Below are positions 54,448-62,990 of a stretch of DNA of 64,000 nt, one piece after another. The notes below the pieces were generated by a model. It was given only the letters and a program-made list of their open reading frames with translations, had not been told where the DNA came from and did not search any database. Within the stretch, counting starts at the first letter, position 1, and each line of letters opens with the position of its first letter. A program made the translations under genes and the position numbers. The DNA lies in NCBI RefSeq assembly GCF_039749495.1, contig NZ_JBDLLU010000002.1, positions 1 through 64,000 on the forward strand, written 5' to 3'. This stretch comes from Dehalogenimonas sp. THU2. Its GTDB lineage: Bacteria > Chloroflexota > Dehalococcoidia > Dehalococcoidales > Dehalococcoidaceae.

Positions 54448-55662
54448 CTATAATTCGATCATGGAGTCAACCTGCGGCGACCCGAAAGTCCGTTCACACA
54501 TATGACAGGCATAACATTGATTCCGGCAGTTCTTAAGGGTTTGCTCCAGTTTCAACCCATTTTCGGTTAGCCAAATACTGTCGCGCAGGTCCTCCCTAAT
54601 CTTGTCCGGATCATGTTCAAACGGCGCCATCTTAAAAGCTCCCAATGCCCAGCCACTCACAGGTGCCAGATTATTTTCAAGTATTTCGGAAAAACATGAA
54701 ACAGCGTTATCCTTAGCACTCCAACCGTACTGTAAAGAGCCTTCGCCTTCTAGGCGAGTAAACGCCGTCAACCGGCCACTGAACTTAAAGATATCAACAA
54801 GCTCGGCATATTCCTTAAAAGTCGATGGACTCACCCAGACGCAATTGGTGCCGGAACGCGGCGTCAGGCTCTTCCCGGTTGCAGAATTCCGCCACCGATC
54901 GCAAGTACTCTCTCCAGGGGCGCTCAACCAGTAGTTCACCTTTTTATGATAGATCTGGAGATCATCATGTTCCCGTTTGAACGGGCAAAAAGGCAGACAA
55001 TCTTCCATCACCAGCATACATGTTTTTACATACTTATCTGGATGCCTCGTCTTGAAGTTTTCTACGGCATCTTTTATCCGCCGAAGCTCGATCAGATTAC
55101 GGTTTAAGGAGCGGTCGAGCTGAACAACGTTGTAACCTAAATGGAGATAATCAAGTACCTGTTGCGCAGTCGCCACCTGTTGATTTACTGTGTTTTTCCA
55201 TTTCATTTCCGGAAACTGTCGCTGCAACACGCCAATCCTCATCATATGATTGTTGGCGAGTGTGCAGCTGCGCAAACCGCGTTGATAGAATGCGCCTAGC
55301 CATTCAATAAAAGCTCTAACTACCTTATCGTTCTTACTGTAAAATAGTTCAATTGGAATGTTTAACTGATTTATGGTCAGCGAGATATCAATGCCGAATT
55401 CCCGTTGGATTCTGAATAAATTATCCACCTGGGCATCCGTGGCTTCCACACCCATCACATTGCCATAATTGACTTCGTGTAGTCTCTGGTGACTATCATA
55501 AACTTCATTCTCGTGATAGCGATACCGGAACATCTTCCCGAAGTAGATGTCATATATCTCATGCCGAAAACCGGGCGTCGAATTTTGGATGACATCATAA
55601 TAAGTGTCAGCCCCCGGCCAGCTATCAAAATGGGCAATGGAAAATCTTTTGTTTAAGTCCAT
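54448..55662 (-). CDS. U32-peptidase-like TIM-barrel protein, function unknown
   Basis: 404 residues from the ATG at 55662, behind AAGGA at eight-base spacing. The pattern NVVQLDRSLNRNLIELRRI, then MLVMEDCLPFCPFKREHDD resembles the U32 collagenase-like/YhbU barrel, in which a CLxxC segment binds an iron-sulfur cluster. The C-terminus has a separate Cys cluster CRNQCYACHMCERTFG. U32-like proteins act in tRNA or quinone hydroxylation and other modifications. It follows a methyltransferase-like gene, with a 13-base gap, and both lie downstream of rdhA, but I see no direct link to dehalogenation. Confidence 0.6.
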   Translation of the reverse strand: MDLNKRFSIAHFDSWPGADTYYDVIQNSTPGFRHEIYDIYFGKMFRYRYHENEVYDSHQRLHEVNYGNVMGVEATDAQVDNLFRIQREFGIDISLTINQLNIPIELFYSKNDKVVRAFIEWLGAFYQRGLRSCTLANNHMMRIGVLQRQFPEMKWKNTVNQQVATAQQVLDYLHLGYNVVQLDRSLNRNLIELRRIKDAVENFKTRHPDKYVKTCMLVMEDCLPFCPFKREHDDLQIYHKKVNYWLSAPGESTCDRWRNSATGKSLTPRSGTNCVWVSPSTFKEYAELVDIFKFSGRLTAFTRLEGEGSLQYGWSAKDNAVSCFSEILENNLAPVSGWALGAFKMAPFEHDPDKIREDLRDSIWLTENGLKLEQTLKNCRNQCYACHMCERTFGSPQVDSMIEL

Positions 55663-55678
55663 AGTTCTTTTCCTTAAA

Positions 55679-56722
55679 TCACCCATTGACACCGGGCTTT
55701 ATTGCCGTAATAATGCCGCTTCCCACCCCATTATCACGTGCCACCAACTTAACCTCAGAAAAACCAGCATCATCGACCAGCTTGATTAGTTCCTCTTCGG
55801 AATAAGCTCCGACCATAATGTTAAACAGAGCTGCGGGCAAAGGACCGTTCTTTTCATTATTGAGTAGAAATTCCTGGACAATAAGTAACCCACCCGGCTC
55901 AAGTACTCGAAAAGCTTTTACGAGCTTGCCTTCCGCATTACTTTCCGGTCCATGAGCCACATTAGATAATAAGATGGTGTCGCAAACCGGCCCAAATTCA
56001 TCGGTATCCCAATCCCCGGACCTGGTGGTGATGCGATCCTCGAGCCCAAAATGTTTGATAACCTGCTGCGCGATCTCAAGCGTCTCCATCGTATCCCAGA
56101 TAACTGCCTTGAGTTTCGAAAATCGTTCGCACAATACTATGGCATAGGTACCAGGCCCGCCGCCGATATCAAGCAATAACCGTCGATCACTTAAGTCAAT
56201 ATTTGCCGCCATGAACTGCGCGCCGCCGTTAATTGCCTTGCCATGCATAGCCATCGGGAAGACGCTGGTTGAAGGGAGTATATAACCCGCACCCTGCTGT
56301 AATTGCTTCATCAGCCGATGCCGTTTGGTATATGCTTCACCGCCTCGTGCCAAATCCGGTAATATCGACCATTCCCACCACATGTGTTCATCAAAGTCCA
56401 ACACTCCGCCGATATAACGCAGGCTTTCAAGTAATAAAGTATCCCGACCTAGTTCGGTAAGCGAAAACTCTCCACCATCTCGATTTAATATCTTCAGAGC
56501 GCATAAAGCAATCAGCAATTTTTCCGTCATCTCCGGATTAATCTGAAGCTCACCAGCGACCTGCGCCGCACTCCGATCCACTCTTAATGCTTCAAAGATT
56601 CCCAATTGATGACAGGCCAGAAATGTACGACTTATCCTGAATTGCCAACCCAATTCCGTTAATGCCTGAGCGGTTAACAATCCTTCAACTTCATTACGCT
56701 CATCAGGTGTTCTTTTCCCCAT
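55679..56722 (-). CDS. O-methyltransferase family 2-like SAM methyltransferase
   Basis: 347 residues from the ATG at 56722, seven bases after GAGGA. An N-terminal winged-helix dimerisation domain (TALTELGWQFRISRTFLACHQLGIFEAL; about 20-100) and a C-terminal SAM fold with LLLDIGGGPGTYAIVL (about 175), DTILLSNVAHG (about 240) and LIVQEFLLN (about 270) match the acetylserotonin/hydroxyneurosporene O-methyltransferase family. The acceptor is unknown. It follows rdhA with a terminator between, so it may have its own promoter. Composition is more AT-rich than the core genes nearby. Confidence 0.85.
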   Translation of the reverse strand: MGKRTPDERNEVEGLLTAQALTELGWQFRISRTFLACHQLGIFEALRVDRSAAQVAGELQINPEMTEKLLIALCALKILNRDGGEFSLTELGRDTLLLESLRYIGGVLDFDEHMWWEWSILPDLARGGEAYTKRHRLMKQLQQGAGYILPSTSVFPMAMHGKAINGGAQFMAANIDLSDRRLLLDIGGGPGTYAIVLCERFSKLKAVIWDTMETLEIAQQVIKHFGLEDRITTRSGDWDTDEFGPVCDTILLSNVAHGPESNAEGKLVKAFRVLEPGGLLIVQEFLLNNEKNGPLPAALFNIMVGAYSEEELIKLVDDAGFSEVKLVARDNGVGSGIITAIKPGVNG

Positions 56723-56808
56723 GAAATTTCCTCGTAAGATTCTGTTCTCACAGTATAACAATATTTCAACGATCTCTTGAATACAAGCATTCTATCAAAA
56801 TAAAAAGA

Positions 56809-56830
56809 GGGCGGGCTGAATCGCCCGCCC
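56809..56830 (-). terminator. Rho-independent terminator of rdhA
   Basis: gggcgggc / gcccgccc pair perfectly around a six-base loop, and on the minus strand a T-rich tract (ctctttttatttt) follows. It is 25 bases after the rdhA stop. Confidence 0.92.
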
Positions 56831-56854
56831 CCCAATTTATCCCAGAATATGGGA

Positions 56855-58261
56855 TTACCACATATACTTGCCGGCGCCAAAAATGGTGTCACCTTTATAC
56901 GTCGCAAGATCCTTCGTCCACCAAGCTTCCATCTCTTCCGCAGATTTGACTTTACCATAACCAAAGGCCCGATCCATTGTGGCAAAAAATCCATTAAATA
57001 CCCCGGTAACTGATGCGGTTGCCCGTACCACGGGATGGATTATGGCCTCTGAAGGATGGTTGAAAGGACAAGTCGGTTGACAGATACCGCAGTTGACGGG
57101 AGCGCCAAAACCAGAGCAAGTATCCCAGTTCATCCAGAAAGCCTTGATACCAGGATTACTCCTGAGAACTTTAGGTTCCCAACTGGGTTCATCACTCATA
57201 TCAATGGATTGACTCGGGCAAACCTCGCCGCACCTTTTGCAAGTTTGGCAGAAACGATGCCCACCAAAATCAATCGGCTTGGTTGGCGCCAATGGCATGT
57301 CAGTAATGGCTGAATTGGCATACCGGCTTTCCAGTCCCCAACCAGGACTCATGCGATAATTTGGCCTGGCCTGCTCAGAAATGCCAGCAAATATTCCATA
57401 TGCCGTATTTTGTGAAGGCATTGACCCGCCTGGTCGTAACGTCATATACCCTAGACCTTTGACGAAAGATGTCGCCATCGCCCGGGTAAATTTAGCAGTG
57501 TTGTATCCAATCGAATCCATGCGCCCAATCGGAACCGAAGAACCATATCCCGATGGATTAGTCGGATCTGCTGAATAGTTGTAGGTACTCTGGACCTGTG
57601 GCTGCTGGGTTTCCCAGACGATCATCCATTTGCATTTGTTAGGAATACGGTAGACCTTACCGTCCTGTACGGCATCGTCCCGATCCTCCCATGATATTAA
57701 GTCTTTATTGAATAGCTTCTTCATGTTATCGGTTATTTCAATAACACCGACCGCAGCTGTTCCAAAAGAATGGAAGGCTGCTCTGAGTACTTGCAGATTA
57801 TATTCTGGAGATTCATTATAGGGCGATGTTACATCAGTAGCCGACGGTTTCCAAAAACTGGTCTCACCATCCCAGGCCGGATCAGTGCCACCACGACCTG
57901 AGGCACTATACCAGGCTAAACCACGACGGTCATAACCAGGAAGTTTGCCTGCCAGACCATCAGCTTTGTCTTTCGCGACCCTTGCAGCAGTGGCATCTTT
58001 GACTTCTTGAGCTACAGGGACGGGAACATGCACGCTTGTGTCATAGTTTTGATAGACTTTCCAGTCTACCTCTGTGGTTATGTTTTCGTAATCACGTTCT
58101 TTAATCCACCATGCTTTTTTCTCCTGGTAAGAGCCGGCTACCTCATCTAAATCATGGAATATAGGTGAAGCGGCAGCAGCTGCACCTATACCAGCACCAG
58201 CTAGACCCAGACCCTTCATAAAATCTCTGCGGCTAAGGGTAGAATGGAATGTGTTTTTCAT
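56855..58261 (-). CDS. rdhA: reductive dehalogenase catalytic subunit
   Basis: 468 residues. The Tat signal LSRRDFMKGLGLAGAG (about 9-24) directs folded export. The cobalamin-binding core is about 160-320. Two ferredoxin-type clusters follow: CQTCKRCGEVCP (about 337-348) and CGICQPTCP (about 391-399), the second with an upstream Cys in DTCSGFGAP. RdhA enzymes use B12 to remove halogen from organic compounds as terminal reductases of respiration; the substrate cannot be read from sequence. No rdhB membrane-anchor gene is adjacent on either side, as seen for some Dehalogenimonas rdhA genes. A promoter with an adjacent inverted repeat is visible upstream. Confidence 0.95.
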   Translation of the reverse strand: MKNTFHSTLSRRDFMKGLGLAGAGIGAAAAASPIFHDLDEVAGSYQEKKAWWIKERDYENITTEVDWKVYQNYDTSVHVPVPVAQEVKDATAARVAKDKADGLAGKLPGYDRRGLAWYSASGRGGTDPAWDGETSFWKPSATDVTSPYNESPEYNLQVLRAAFHSFGTAAVGVIEITDNMKKLFNKDLISWEDRDDAVQDGKVYRIPNKCKWMIVWETQQPQVQSTYNYSADPTNPSGYGSSVPIGRMDSIGYNTAKFTRAMATSFVKGLGYMTLRPGGSMPSQNTAYGIFAGISEQARPNYRMSPGWGLESRYANSAITDMPLAPTKPIDFGGHRFCQTCKRCGEVCPSQSIDMSDEPSWEPKVLRSNPGIKAFWMNWDTCSGFGAPVNCGICQPTCPFNHPSEAIIHPVVRATASVTGVFNGFFATMDRAFGYGKVKSAEEMEAWWTKDLATYKGDTIFGAGKYMW

Positions 58262-58390
58262 ATTAGTGCTTCCCTCTCTTATAAAATTGTGAATACCGTG
58301 GTCTTCTTCAACTACTATTTAACGATCCCAGATATCTTTATTCAGATACCACCCCCTGATTTTAAAATTCGATTATTCGTAATCTCGTAA

Positions 58391-58436
58391 ACTATACTCC
58401 TTTAACACAGGGTTGTACATACGCCTTTTGGCGTAT
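58391..58436 (-). promoter_or_regulatory. rdhA promoter with adjoining inverted-repeat operator
   Basis: On the minus strand a -35 TGTACA (58414-58419) lies 17 bases from a -10 TATAGT (58391-58396). Directly upstream is the inverted repeat ATACGCC / GGCGTAT with a four-base centre (58419-58436), abutting the -35. Such placement suits a repressor (MarR-type regulators control many rdhA genes) or an activator. About 130 bases separate it from the ATG. Confidence 0.6.
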
Positions 58437-58508
58437 TTTTTATTAACCCGCCTTAATATATTAATTTTTTATCTATACACATGGATTTTCACGTCATGTT
58501 AAAACAGG

Positions 58509-58534
58509 AGGAGGGGCTGATATCAGCCCCTCCT
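58509..58534 (-). terminator. palindromic terminator downstream of the YqeY-like gene
   Basis: A 26-base perfect palindrome centred at 58521/58522 (core gaggggctgat / atcagcccctc) lies 23 bases after the stop. On the minus strand it is followed by cctgtttt, a modest T tract. The gap 58262-58556 holds no gene. Confidence 0.75.
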
Positions 58535-58556
58535 TATATCTACTGGCGACAGACAG

Positions 58557-59003
58557 TTACTGCCGCAACAACTCCGTCACCACCACCGCCACCTCTTTAC
58601 CGTCGGCCTTGCCCCGGAGCAAAGGGGTGAGCTTACCCATGACCTTGCCCATGTCCTGCGGTTTGTTGGCTCCCACCTCGGCGATGACCTTTTTTGCTTC
58701 AGCGGTAATCTCATCGCGGGAAAGCTGGCGAGGCAAGTAGCTCTCGAGGATTTCGAGTTCGGTCTGCTCCTTGTCAACCAGATCCTGCCGGTTACCCGCC
58801 TTGAAAGCCTCGATGCTCTCGCGTCGCTGCTTCGCCATCTTGGCGATGACGGCGTGAATCCCGGGATCATCCAGTATCTTTTGCTGTTCAATCTCGGCAT
58901 AGTTCACTGCGGAAAGGATCAACCGGAGAACTGCCAGTTTATCCTTGTTCCCGGCGCGCAGTGCGTCTTTGAGTTCGGCCGGCAGGCTTTCTTTCAGGCT
59001 CAT
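58557..59003 (-). CDS. GatB/YqeY domain protein
   Basis: 148 residues, the standard length. The typical YqeY pattern is present: LRLILSAVNYAEIEQQK, IAKMAKQRRESIEAF, ELEILESYLPRQLS and MGKVMGKLTPLLRGKADGK. The domain resembles the C-terminal tRNA-binding part of GatB and is thought to bind tRNA; free-standing copies have no proven enzyme activity. Confidence 0.92.
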   Translation of the reverse strand: MSLKESLPAELKDALRAGNKDKLAVLRLILSAVNYAEIEQQKILDDPGIHAVIAKMAKQRRESIEAFKAGNRQDLVDKEQTELEILESYLPRQLSRDEITAEAKKVIAEVGANKPQDMGKVMGKLTPLLRGKADGKEVAVVVTELLRQ

Positions 59004-59173
59004 ATCAGTTATTTTCCTTACAGTTAATAAAATGGGTGATTGAACGCATTTTCGAACGGGTTATTCAGATTCTAGGCGGGGCCGTCCGGAGTGTCAAATC
59101 AGATGTAAAAAAGCGGCTGAAAAAACTTCCAGCCGCCCGATGGCGGCTGGTGGCTGGTAGGAAACAAGATGTA

Positions 59174-59497
59174 TTATTTAACACCTAATTTAAAGTCCCG
59201 GTCAACTTCTTTATGGGGCACGCCGATTTCATCTTCCAACCAGAGTTTGACATCGAGGTAAGTATCGGAGCCGATATCCTGACGCGTCCACTTGAATTCG
59301 CCTTCAGCCAATTTGGCTTGATGGATTGCCTTGAGTTTATCTTCGATCTTGATCGGCCAGGTAGTTTTCTCTTTAGCGGGCACCTTGGCAACTTCGCCGT
59401 ACTTCCGTCCGAAGCATTCGTCAAAAAGGTCAGCGGCTACTATCGCGTAGTTCTTGTTGACAATATGCCGGATGGCTTCACCCAGTGTCAATCCCAT
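59174..59497 (-). CDS. hypothetical protein at the end of the UbiA operon
   Basis: 107 residues, soluble, rich in Lys and Glu, starting MGLTLGEAIRHIVNKNYAIVA and ending DREFKLGVK-like (DRDFKLGVK). No family recognised. It is about 70 bases after the methyltransferase gene on the same strand and has an AGGAGG upstream at longer-than-usual spacing. Confidence 0.65.
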   Translation of the reverse strand: MGLTLGEAIRHIVNKNYAIVAADLFDECFGRKYGEVAKVPAKEKTTWPIKIEDKLKAIHQAKLAEGEFKWTRQDIGSDTYLDVKLWLEDEIGVPHKEVDRDFKLGVK

Positions 59498-59567
59498 AAT
59501 ACTGATAGTTCCCTCCTTTTATGTGTTGATATTATAACATCCCCGGCAAGGTAATTAACAGTGACGC

Positions 59568-60197
59568 TCAGGAATTCGGTTGATTGACAGCTGTATTAAG
59601 TGGTTTAGAAGCCCGGGCAAAAATGTACAAACCGCGAATGACGTCCAATTCCTCGACTACGAATCCGGCTTCCTGCAGCATCTGGCGCCACTCTTCTTTG
59701 GTATGAACGAACATGATGCCTCGTTCCACCGCATAACGAACGAAGGTGTTCATGAACAAGGACAGGACGGGGTTTTTAGGCTGATAGATATCAAAGATGA
59801 CGATCTTTCCGCCGGGTTTGAGTATCTCATAGCTTTTCTTGAGCAGACGGGAGAAGAGCTTGAATTCATGGGAAGCGCTCGAGTTATAGATGCGGTCGAA
59901 CTCTTCTTCTTTGAAGGGCATCTGGTAAGCGTTGCCCTTGATGAGTGTCTTGTTGTCCCGTTTCACCTTGGCGTTCCGCGCCAGCATGGCGTCGGACTGG
60001 TCCAACCCAACGATTCTCTTGGCCTCGATGGTGTTGCAGATGTACCCTGTGCCGCAGCACAGATCCAATATCTCCATCTGAGAGGTATCCTCGTTAAGCA
60101 TCCTTTTACGCATGCTTTCATAGGTCCCGCCCATAAAGAGTTTGGTTAGAAAATCATAAATAGGAGCGATTGTCTCAAAAAAACGCGGTTCTACCAT
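59568..60197 (-). CDS. class I SAM-dependent methyltransferase
   Basis: 209 residues. SAM motif I is EILDLCCGTGYICNTI (about 42-57), followed by IVGLDQSDAML, a motif II near FDRIYNSSASHEF and motif III LKPGGKIVIFDIY. This is UbiE/COQ5-like in form but short. It starts nine bases after the UbiA gene stop, so it belongs to the same operon. Its acceptor is probably the product of that pathway. Confidence 0.87.
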   Translation of the reverse strand: MVEPRFFETIAPIYDFLTKLFMGGTYESMRKRMLNEDTSQMEILDLCCGTGYICNTIEAKRIVGLDQSDAMLARNAKVKRDNKTLIKGNAYQMPFKEEEFDRIYNSSASHEFKLFSRLLKKSYEILKPGGKIVIFDIYQPKNPVLSLFMNTFVRYAVERGIMFVHTKEEWRQMLQEAGFVVEELDVIRGLYIFARASKPLNTAVNQPNS

Positions 60198-60206
60198 ATC
60201 AGCCTT

Positions 60207-61133
60207 TCATCTTAACAAAAACCCGAGCGCCACAGTCAAATTAGTGACCGAGTAAACCATGACCATATACTTGTTGGCACCGGCGACCTTGATGGGGTCA
60301 AGATAGTGCCGATGCGCGGCTTTTGCCGCTGAAAATGCCAGCGGAATCCCCGCAAAAGCTAATGCCGCTGCCGGTGGCAGTACCGAGGTGCCGATAAGCA
60401 CCGCGATATAAACATAGATAGCACCGAGCGAAATGATGAACAGGTTCTTAGCCCGTTGTTGCCCCAGGCGGTAGGTCAGGTTGCGTTTTTCAGCAGCCCG
60501 GTCTTCGGCATAATCGGGAATCTCGTTGATAATGATCATCGTCCACATCGAAAGGCCGGGTATGAGGCCGATTAACAAGATCTCGGGTGTAAGACTGCCG
60601 GTATGAACGTAATAGCTCCAGCCGGTGATCACCGGGCCGTAACCCATAAGCATCGCCAGTTCCCCCAGCCCCCGATAGGCCAGGCGGAAAGGTTTGGCGG
60701 AATACAGGATGGAAATAGCGGCGCCGACGCCGGCCAGTCCCAGGCTCCAAACACCGACGGTAACAGCAAAATAGATTGCGGCAACAAGCGCCGCCAAATA
60801 TAGTCCGACGATGACCGTCATGGCCTGCCTGGGCTTAATACAGCCGGAGGCCAGCACTCCCGACCCGCCGGAAAACGGATTCTTGGCATCGATTGTGCAG
60901 CGGTCAGTGCCATATTTGAAGTCCAACGTGTCGTTGAACATGGTCAAGCCGATCTGCACCGCCGCGGCAGCCAGGAAAGCGATGATGAAATGTGCCGAAT
61001 TGAAAACGCCGGCAGCAAAAGCCGCGGCCCCACCGATGGTTACCGGTAAGACGCCCTGGGGCAGGAATTTCAGACGCGCCGCCTGCACCCAGTAATTGAA
61101 AGGTACAGCCGCCGGGCTAGTAAGCGCTCTCAA
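60207..61133 (-). CDS. UbiA-family prenyltransferase
   Basis: 308 residues from a TTG start with GGGGAG upstream, overlapping the cyclase gene by 17 bases. Eight or nine hydrophobic segments and both Asp-rich motifs are present: NDTLDFKYGTD (about 67-77) and NEIPDYAEDRAAEKRN (about 207-222). The family transfers an isoprenoid chain to an aromatic or other ring acceptor (MenA, UbiA, DGGGP synthase). It resembles MenA, but no other menaquinone pathway genes are near. The neighbouring cyclase suggests an unusual ring acceptor. Membrane-embedded. Confidence 0.9.
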   Translation of the reverse strand: MRALTSPAAVPFNYWVQAARLKFLPQGVLPVTIGGAAAFAAGVFNSAHFIIAFLAAAAVQIGLTMFNDTLDFKYGTDRCTIDAKNPFSGGSGVLASGCIKPRQAMTVIVGLYLAALVAAIYFAVTVGVWSLGLAGVGAAISILYSAKPFRLAYRGLGELAMLMGYGPVITGWSYYVHTGSLTPEILLIGLIPGLSMWTMIIINEIPDYAEDRAAEKRNLTYRLGQQRAKNLFIISLGAIYVYIAVLIGTSVLPPAAALAFAGIPLAFSAAKAAHRHYLDPIKVAGANKYMVMVYSVTNLTVALGFLLR

Positions 61134-62223
61134 GGACTCCCCTCAACAGTGACTCCGGCACCTTGCAAGCGATCTTGCCGTTCTCCTTGTGGAAACAGCC
61201 GAACGCTTCCAAAAGGAAGAAGTCGTTGATGGCAGTGCGCCGCTTGTTGTCAAAGGTCAGAGTCTCCAAAATCTCGTCGATAGAGATATCGGCTGGGATA
61301 CGGGTCGGCAGGCCGATCTTTTGGAAAATGGCTTCGATTCGGGCCGCCAGCTCCGGCGACATGAAACCCAGCGCCGCAGAGATCTTGGCTTCGACGGTCA
61401 TACCGATAGCGATGGCTTCACCGTGCAGCAGTTGCCCGTTCTTGCGGATCTCCAGGGCATGACCGACGGTGTGCCCCAGTTCCAGTTGCGGGTCGAGCTT
61501 ACCCTCGTAAGGATCGATGATCAGTAACTCCAATTTAAGTTCGATGGTATGAGCAGAGATATATTCGATGTCTTCCCAGGAAAAATTCGGTGCGCAACGA
61601 CCAATGAACTCAAAAAAGGTTTCTTCCTGGCAAAGGCCGTGCTTGACCGATTCAGCGAGACCGGCTCTGATCTGACGCTCCGGCAGTTTCCTGAGGAAGG
61701 CGAAGTCGATAAAGACGAATTCCGGCGGGTAATACTGACCGAAGAGATTCTTGCCCCGTTTGTAATTGACCGCTTGCTTCTGGCCGATAGCCGAATCGAT
61801 CTGGGCTACCATAGTGGTGGGAACATGAAAGAAACGGATACCGCGGAAAAGAAGCGCCGATAGCAAGCCGCCCAGGTTGCCGACGACGCCGCCGCCGAGG
61901 CAGACTATGACGCTGGATTTAGTAGCCCGGGCATCTAGGACCTTGGCGCCGAGCGATTCGAGGGTCGAGAGGGTCTTGGACTGCTCCCCGGCAGGAAACA
62001 CGAACGCATGAGTTTCGGCGACCTGCTCAAGCTGGGCTTTGACCTCGTCTAGATACACGCCGGCAACATTGTCATCGGTGATAATGAAGAACTTATCGGC
62101 GTCAAGTGTCCGGGCGCACTCCGCAAGGTGATCGATAATACCCCGGCCGATATAAATGGGGCGGTAGCGTCCGCCACCGATATCGTATTGCAGAGTTTTA
62201 AGTTCAGTCATTTCACACTTCAT
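61117..62223 (-). CDS. sugar-phosphate cyclase (3-dehydroquinate synthase superfamily, DOIS-like motifs)
   Basis: 368 residues. The NAD-binding and Zn-site patterns of the superfamily are present: PAGEQSKTL, GGGVVGNLGGL, RGIRFFHVPTTMVAQIDS, GKNLFGQYYPP, AESVKHGL with the Zn Glu, LGHTVGHALE and LLHGEAIAIGM with the Zn His. At positions that separate branches it has Asn instead of Asp in GGGVVGN, KQAVN instead of KTAVN/KTGVN, and YYPP instead of FYQP. These agree with 2-deoxy-scyllo-inosose synthase and not AroB. It may therefore cyclise glucose-6-phosphate or another sugar phosphate. It overlaps the methyltransferase gene by four bases. Confidence 0.85.
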   Translation of the reverse strand: MKCEMTELKTLQYDIGGGRYRPIYIGRGIIDHLAECARTLDADKFFIITDDNVAGVYLDEVKAQLEQVAETHAFVFPAGEQSKTLSTLESLGAKVLDARATKSSVIVCLGGGVVGNLGGLLSALLFRGIRFFHVPTTMVAQIDSAIGQKQAVNYKRGKNLFGQYYPPEFVFIDFAFLRKLPERQIRAGLAESVKHGLCQEETFFEFIGRCAPNFSWEDIEYISAHTIELKLELLIIDPYEGKLDPQLELGHTVGHALEIRKNGQLLHGEAIAIGMTVEAKISAALGFMSPELAARIEAIFQKIGLPTRIPADISIDEILETLTFDNKRRTAINDFFLLEAFGCFHKENGKIACKVPESLLRGVLESAY

Positions 62224-62987
62224 TTCTTATAACCCACCACAACGGTTCCCATGCCGCCGCTCTGATAACGGTGCCATACATCTGCAAAACCATTATCGGT
62301 CAGTATGCGGGCGATATCCGTGTTCTTGGGCAACAGCATCACCGAATTATAGAGATAGCGGGGTGAACCTTTAGCCGTACCTAGTATCTTGCCGGCGACA
62401 GGCAGCATATATTTCAGGGCAAAAAGGTATAACCCGCGCAGCGGTTGTTTTTCCGGCTTGGTCATATCCTGGATGATAAACATTCCGCCGGGTTTAAGGG
62501 CTGCGTAGACATTCTTCGCCGCCAGGTTTTTATTGGCAAAATTACGGAAAGCGAAGCAAGTGGTAATCACGTCGTACTTGTTCTCGCCGTAAGGAACCTC
62601 GGAATCGCCGACCCAGAAATCGATCTTCCGGTCGCTGAAACTTTTTGCCTGGCGTTTCTTGGCGACTCCGACCATCTCCGGCACCAGGTCGAAGGCATCG
62701 ATCTCGATATCCGGAAAGTGCCTGGTGGTATTAAAGGTGACGAATCCAGTGCCGCAGGCTAGGTCCAGCATTTTCAGCTTTTCCTTACCCTGCTTGAAAT
62801 GCCCGATGACCTTGAGCACGTCTTTAACCCAGCGGCGGTGGATGCCCATACCGATGATGTCATCATGAAGGTCATATTTCGGTGCCTGGTAGCCGAAAAG
62901 CTCCAGCATGTAGGCCTTGCGTTTACGAGCGGCCTCAGAGTCGAAGCCCGGGTCCTTAAGGTGTTGATCCATTGTCCCAGTCGCCAT
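62220..62987 (-). CDS. UbiE/COQ5-type SAM methyltransferase
   Basis: 255 residues. Motif I MLDLACGTGFVTFNTT (about 75-90), IDAFDLVPEMVGVAKKR, the UbiE-type TTCFAFRNFANKNLAAKN (about 145-162) and LKPGGMFIIQDMTKPEK are clear. It is a close paralogue of the next protein (62991-63761), with which it is tandem. It is translationally coupled to the cyclase gene. Such enzymes C-methylate quinone or related rings. Confidence 0.9.
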   Translation of the reverse strand: MATGTMDQHLKDPGFDSEAARKRKAYMLELFGYQAPKYDLHDDIIGMGIHRRWVKDVLKVIGHFKQGKEKLKMLDLACGTGFVTFNTTRHFPDIEIDAFDLVPEMVGVAKKRQAKSFSDRKIDFWVGDSEVPYGENKYDVITTCFAFRNFANKNLAAKNVYAALKPGGMFIIQDMTKPEKQPLRGLYLFALKYMLPVAGKILGTAKGSPRYLYNSVMLLPKNTDIARILTDNGFADVWHRYQSGGMGTVVVGYKK

Positions 62988-62990
62988 CTC

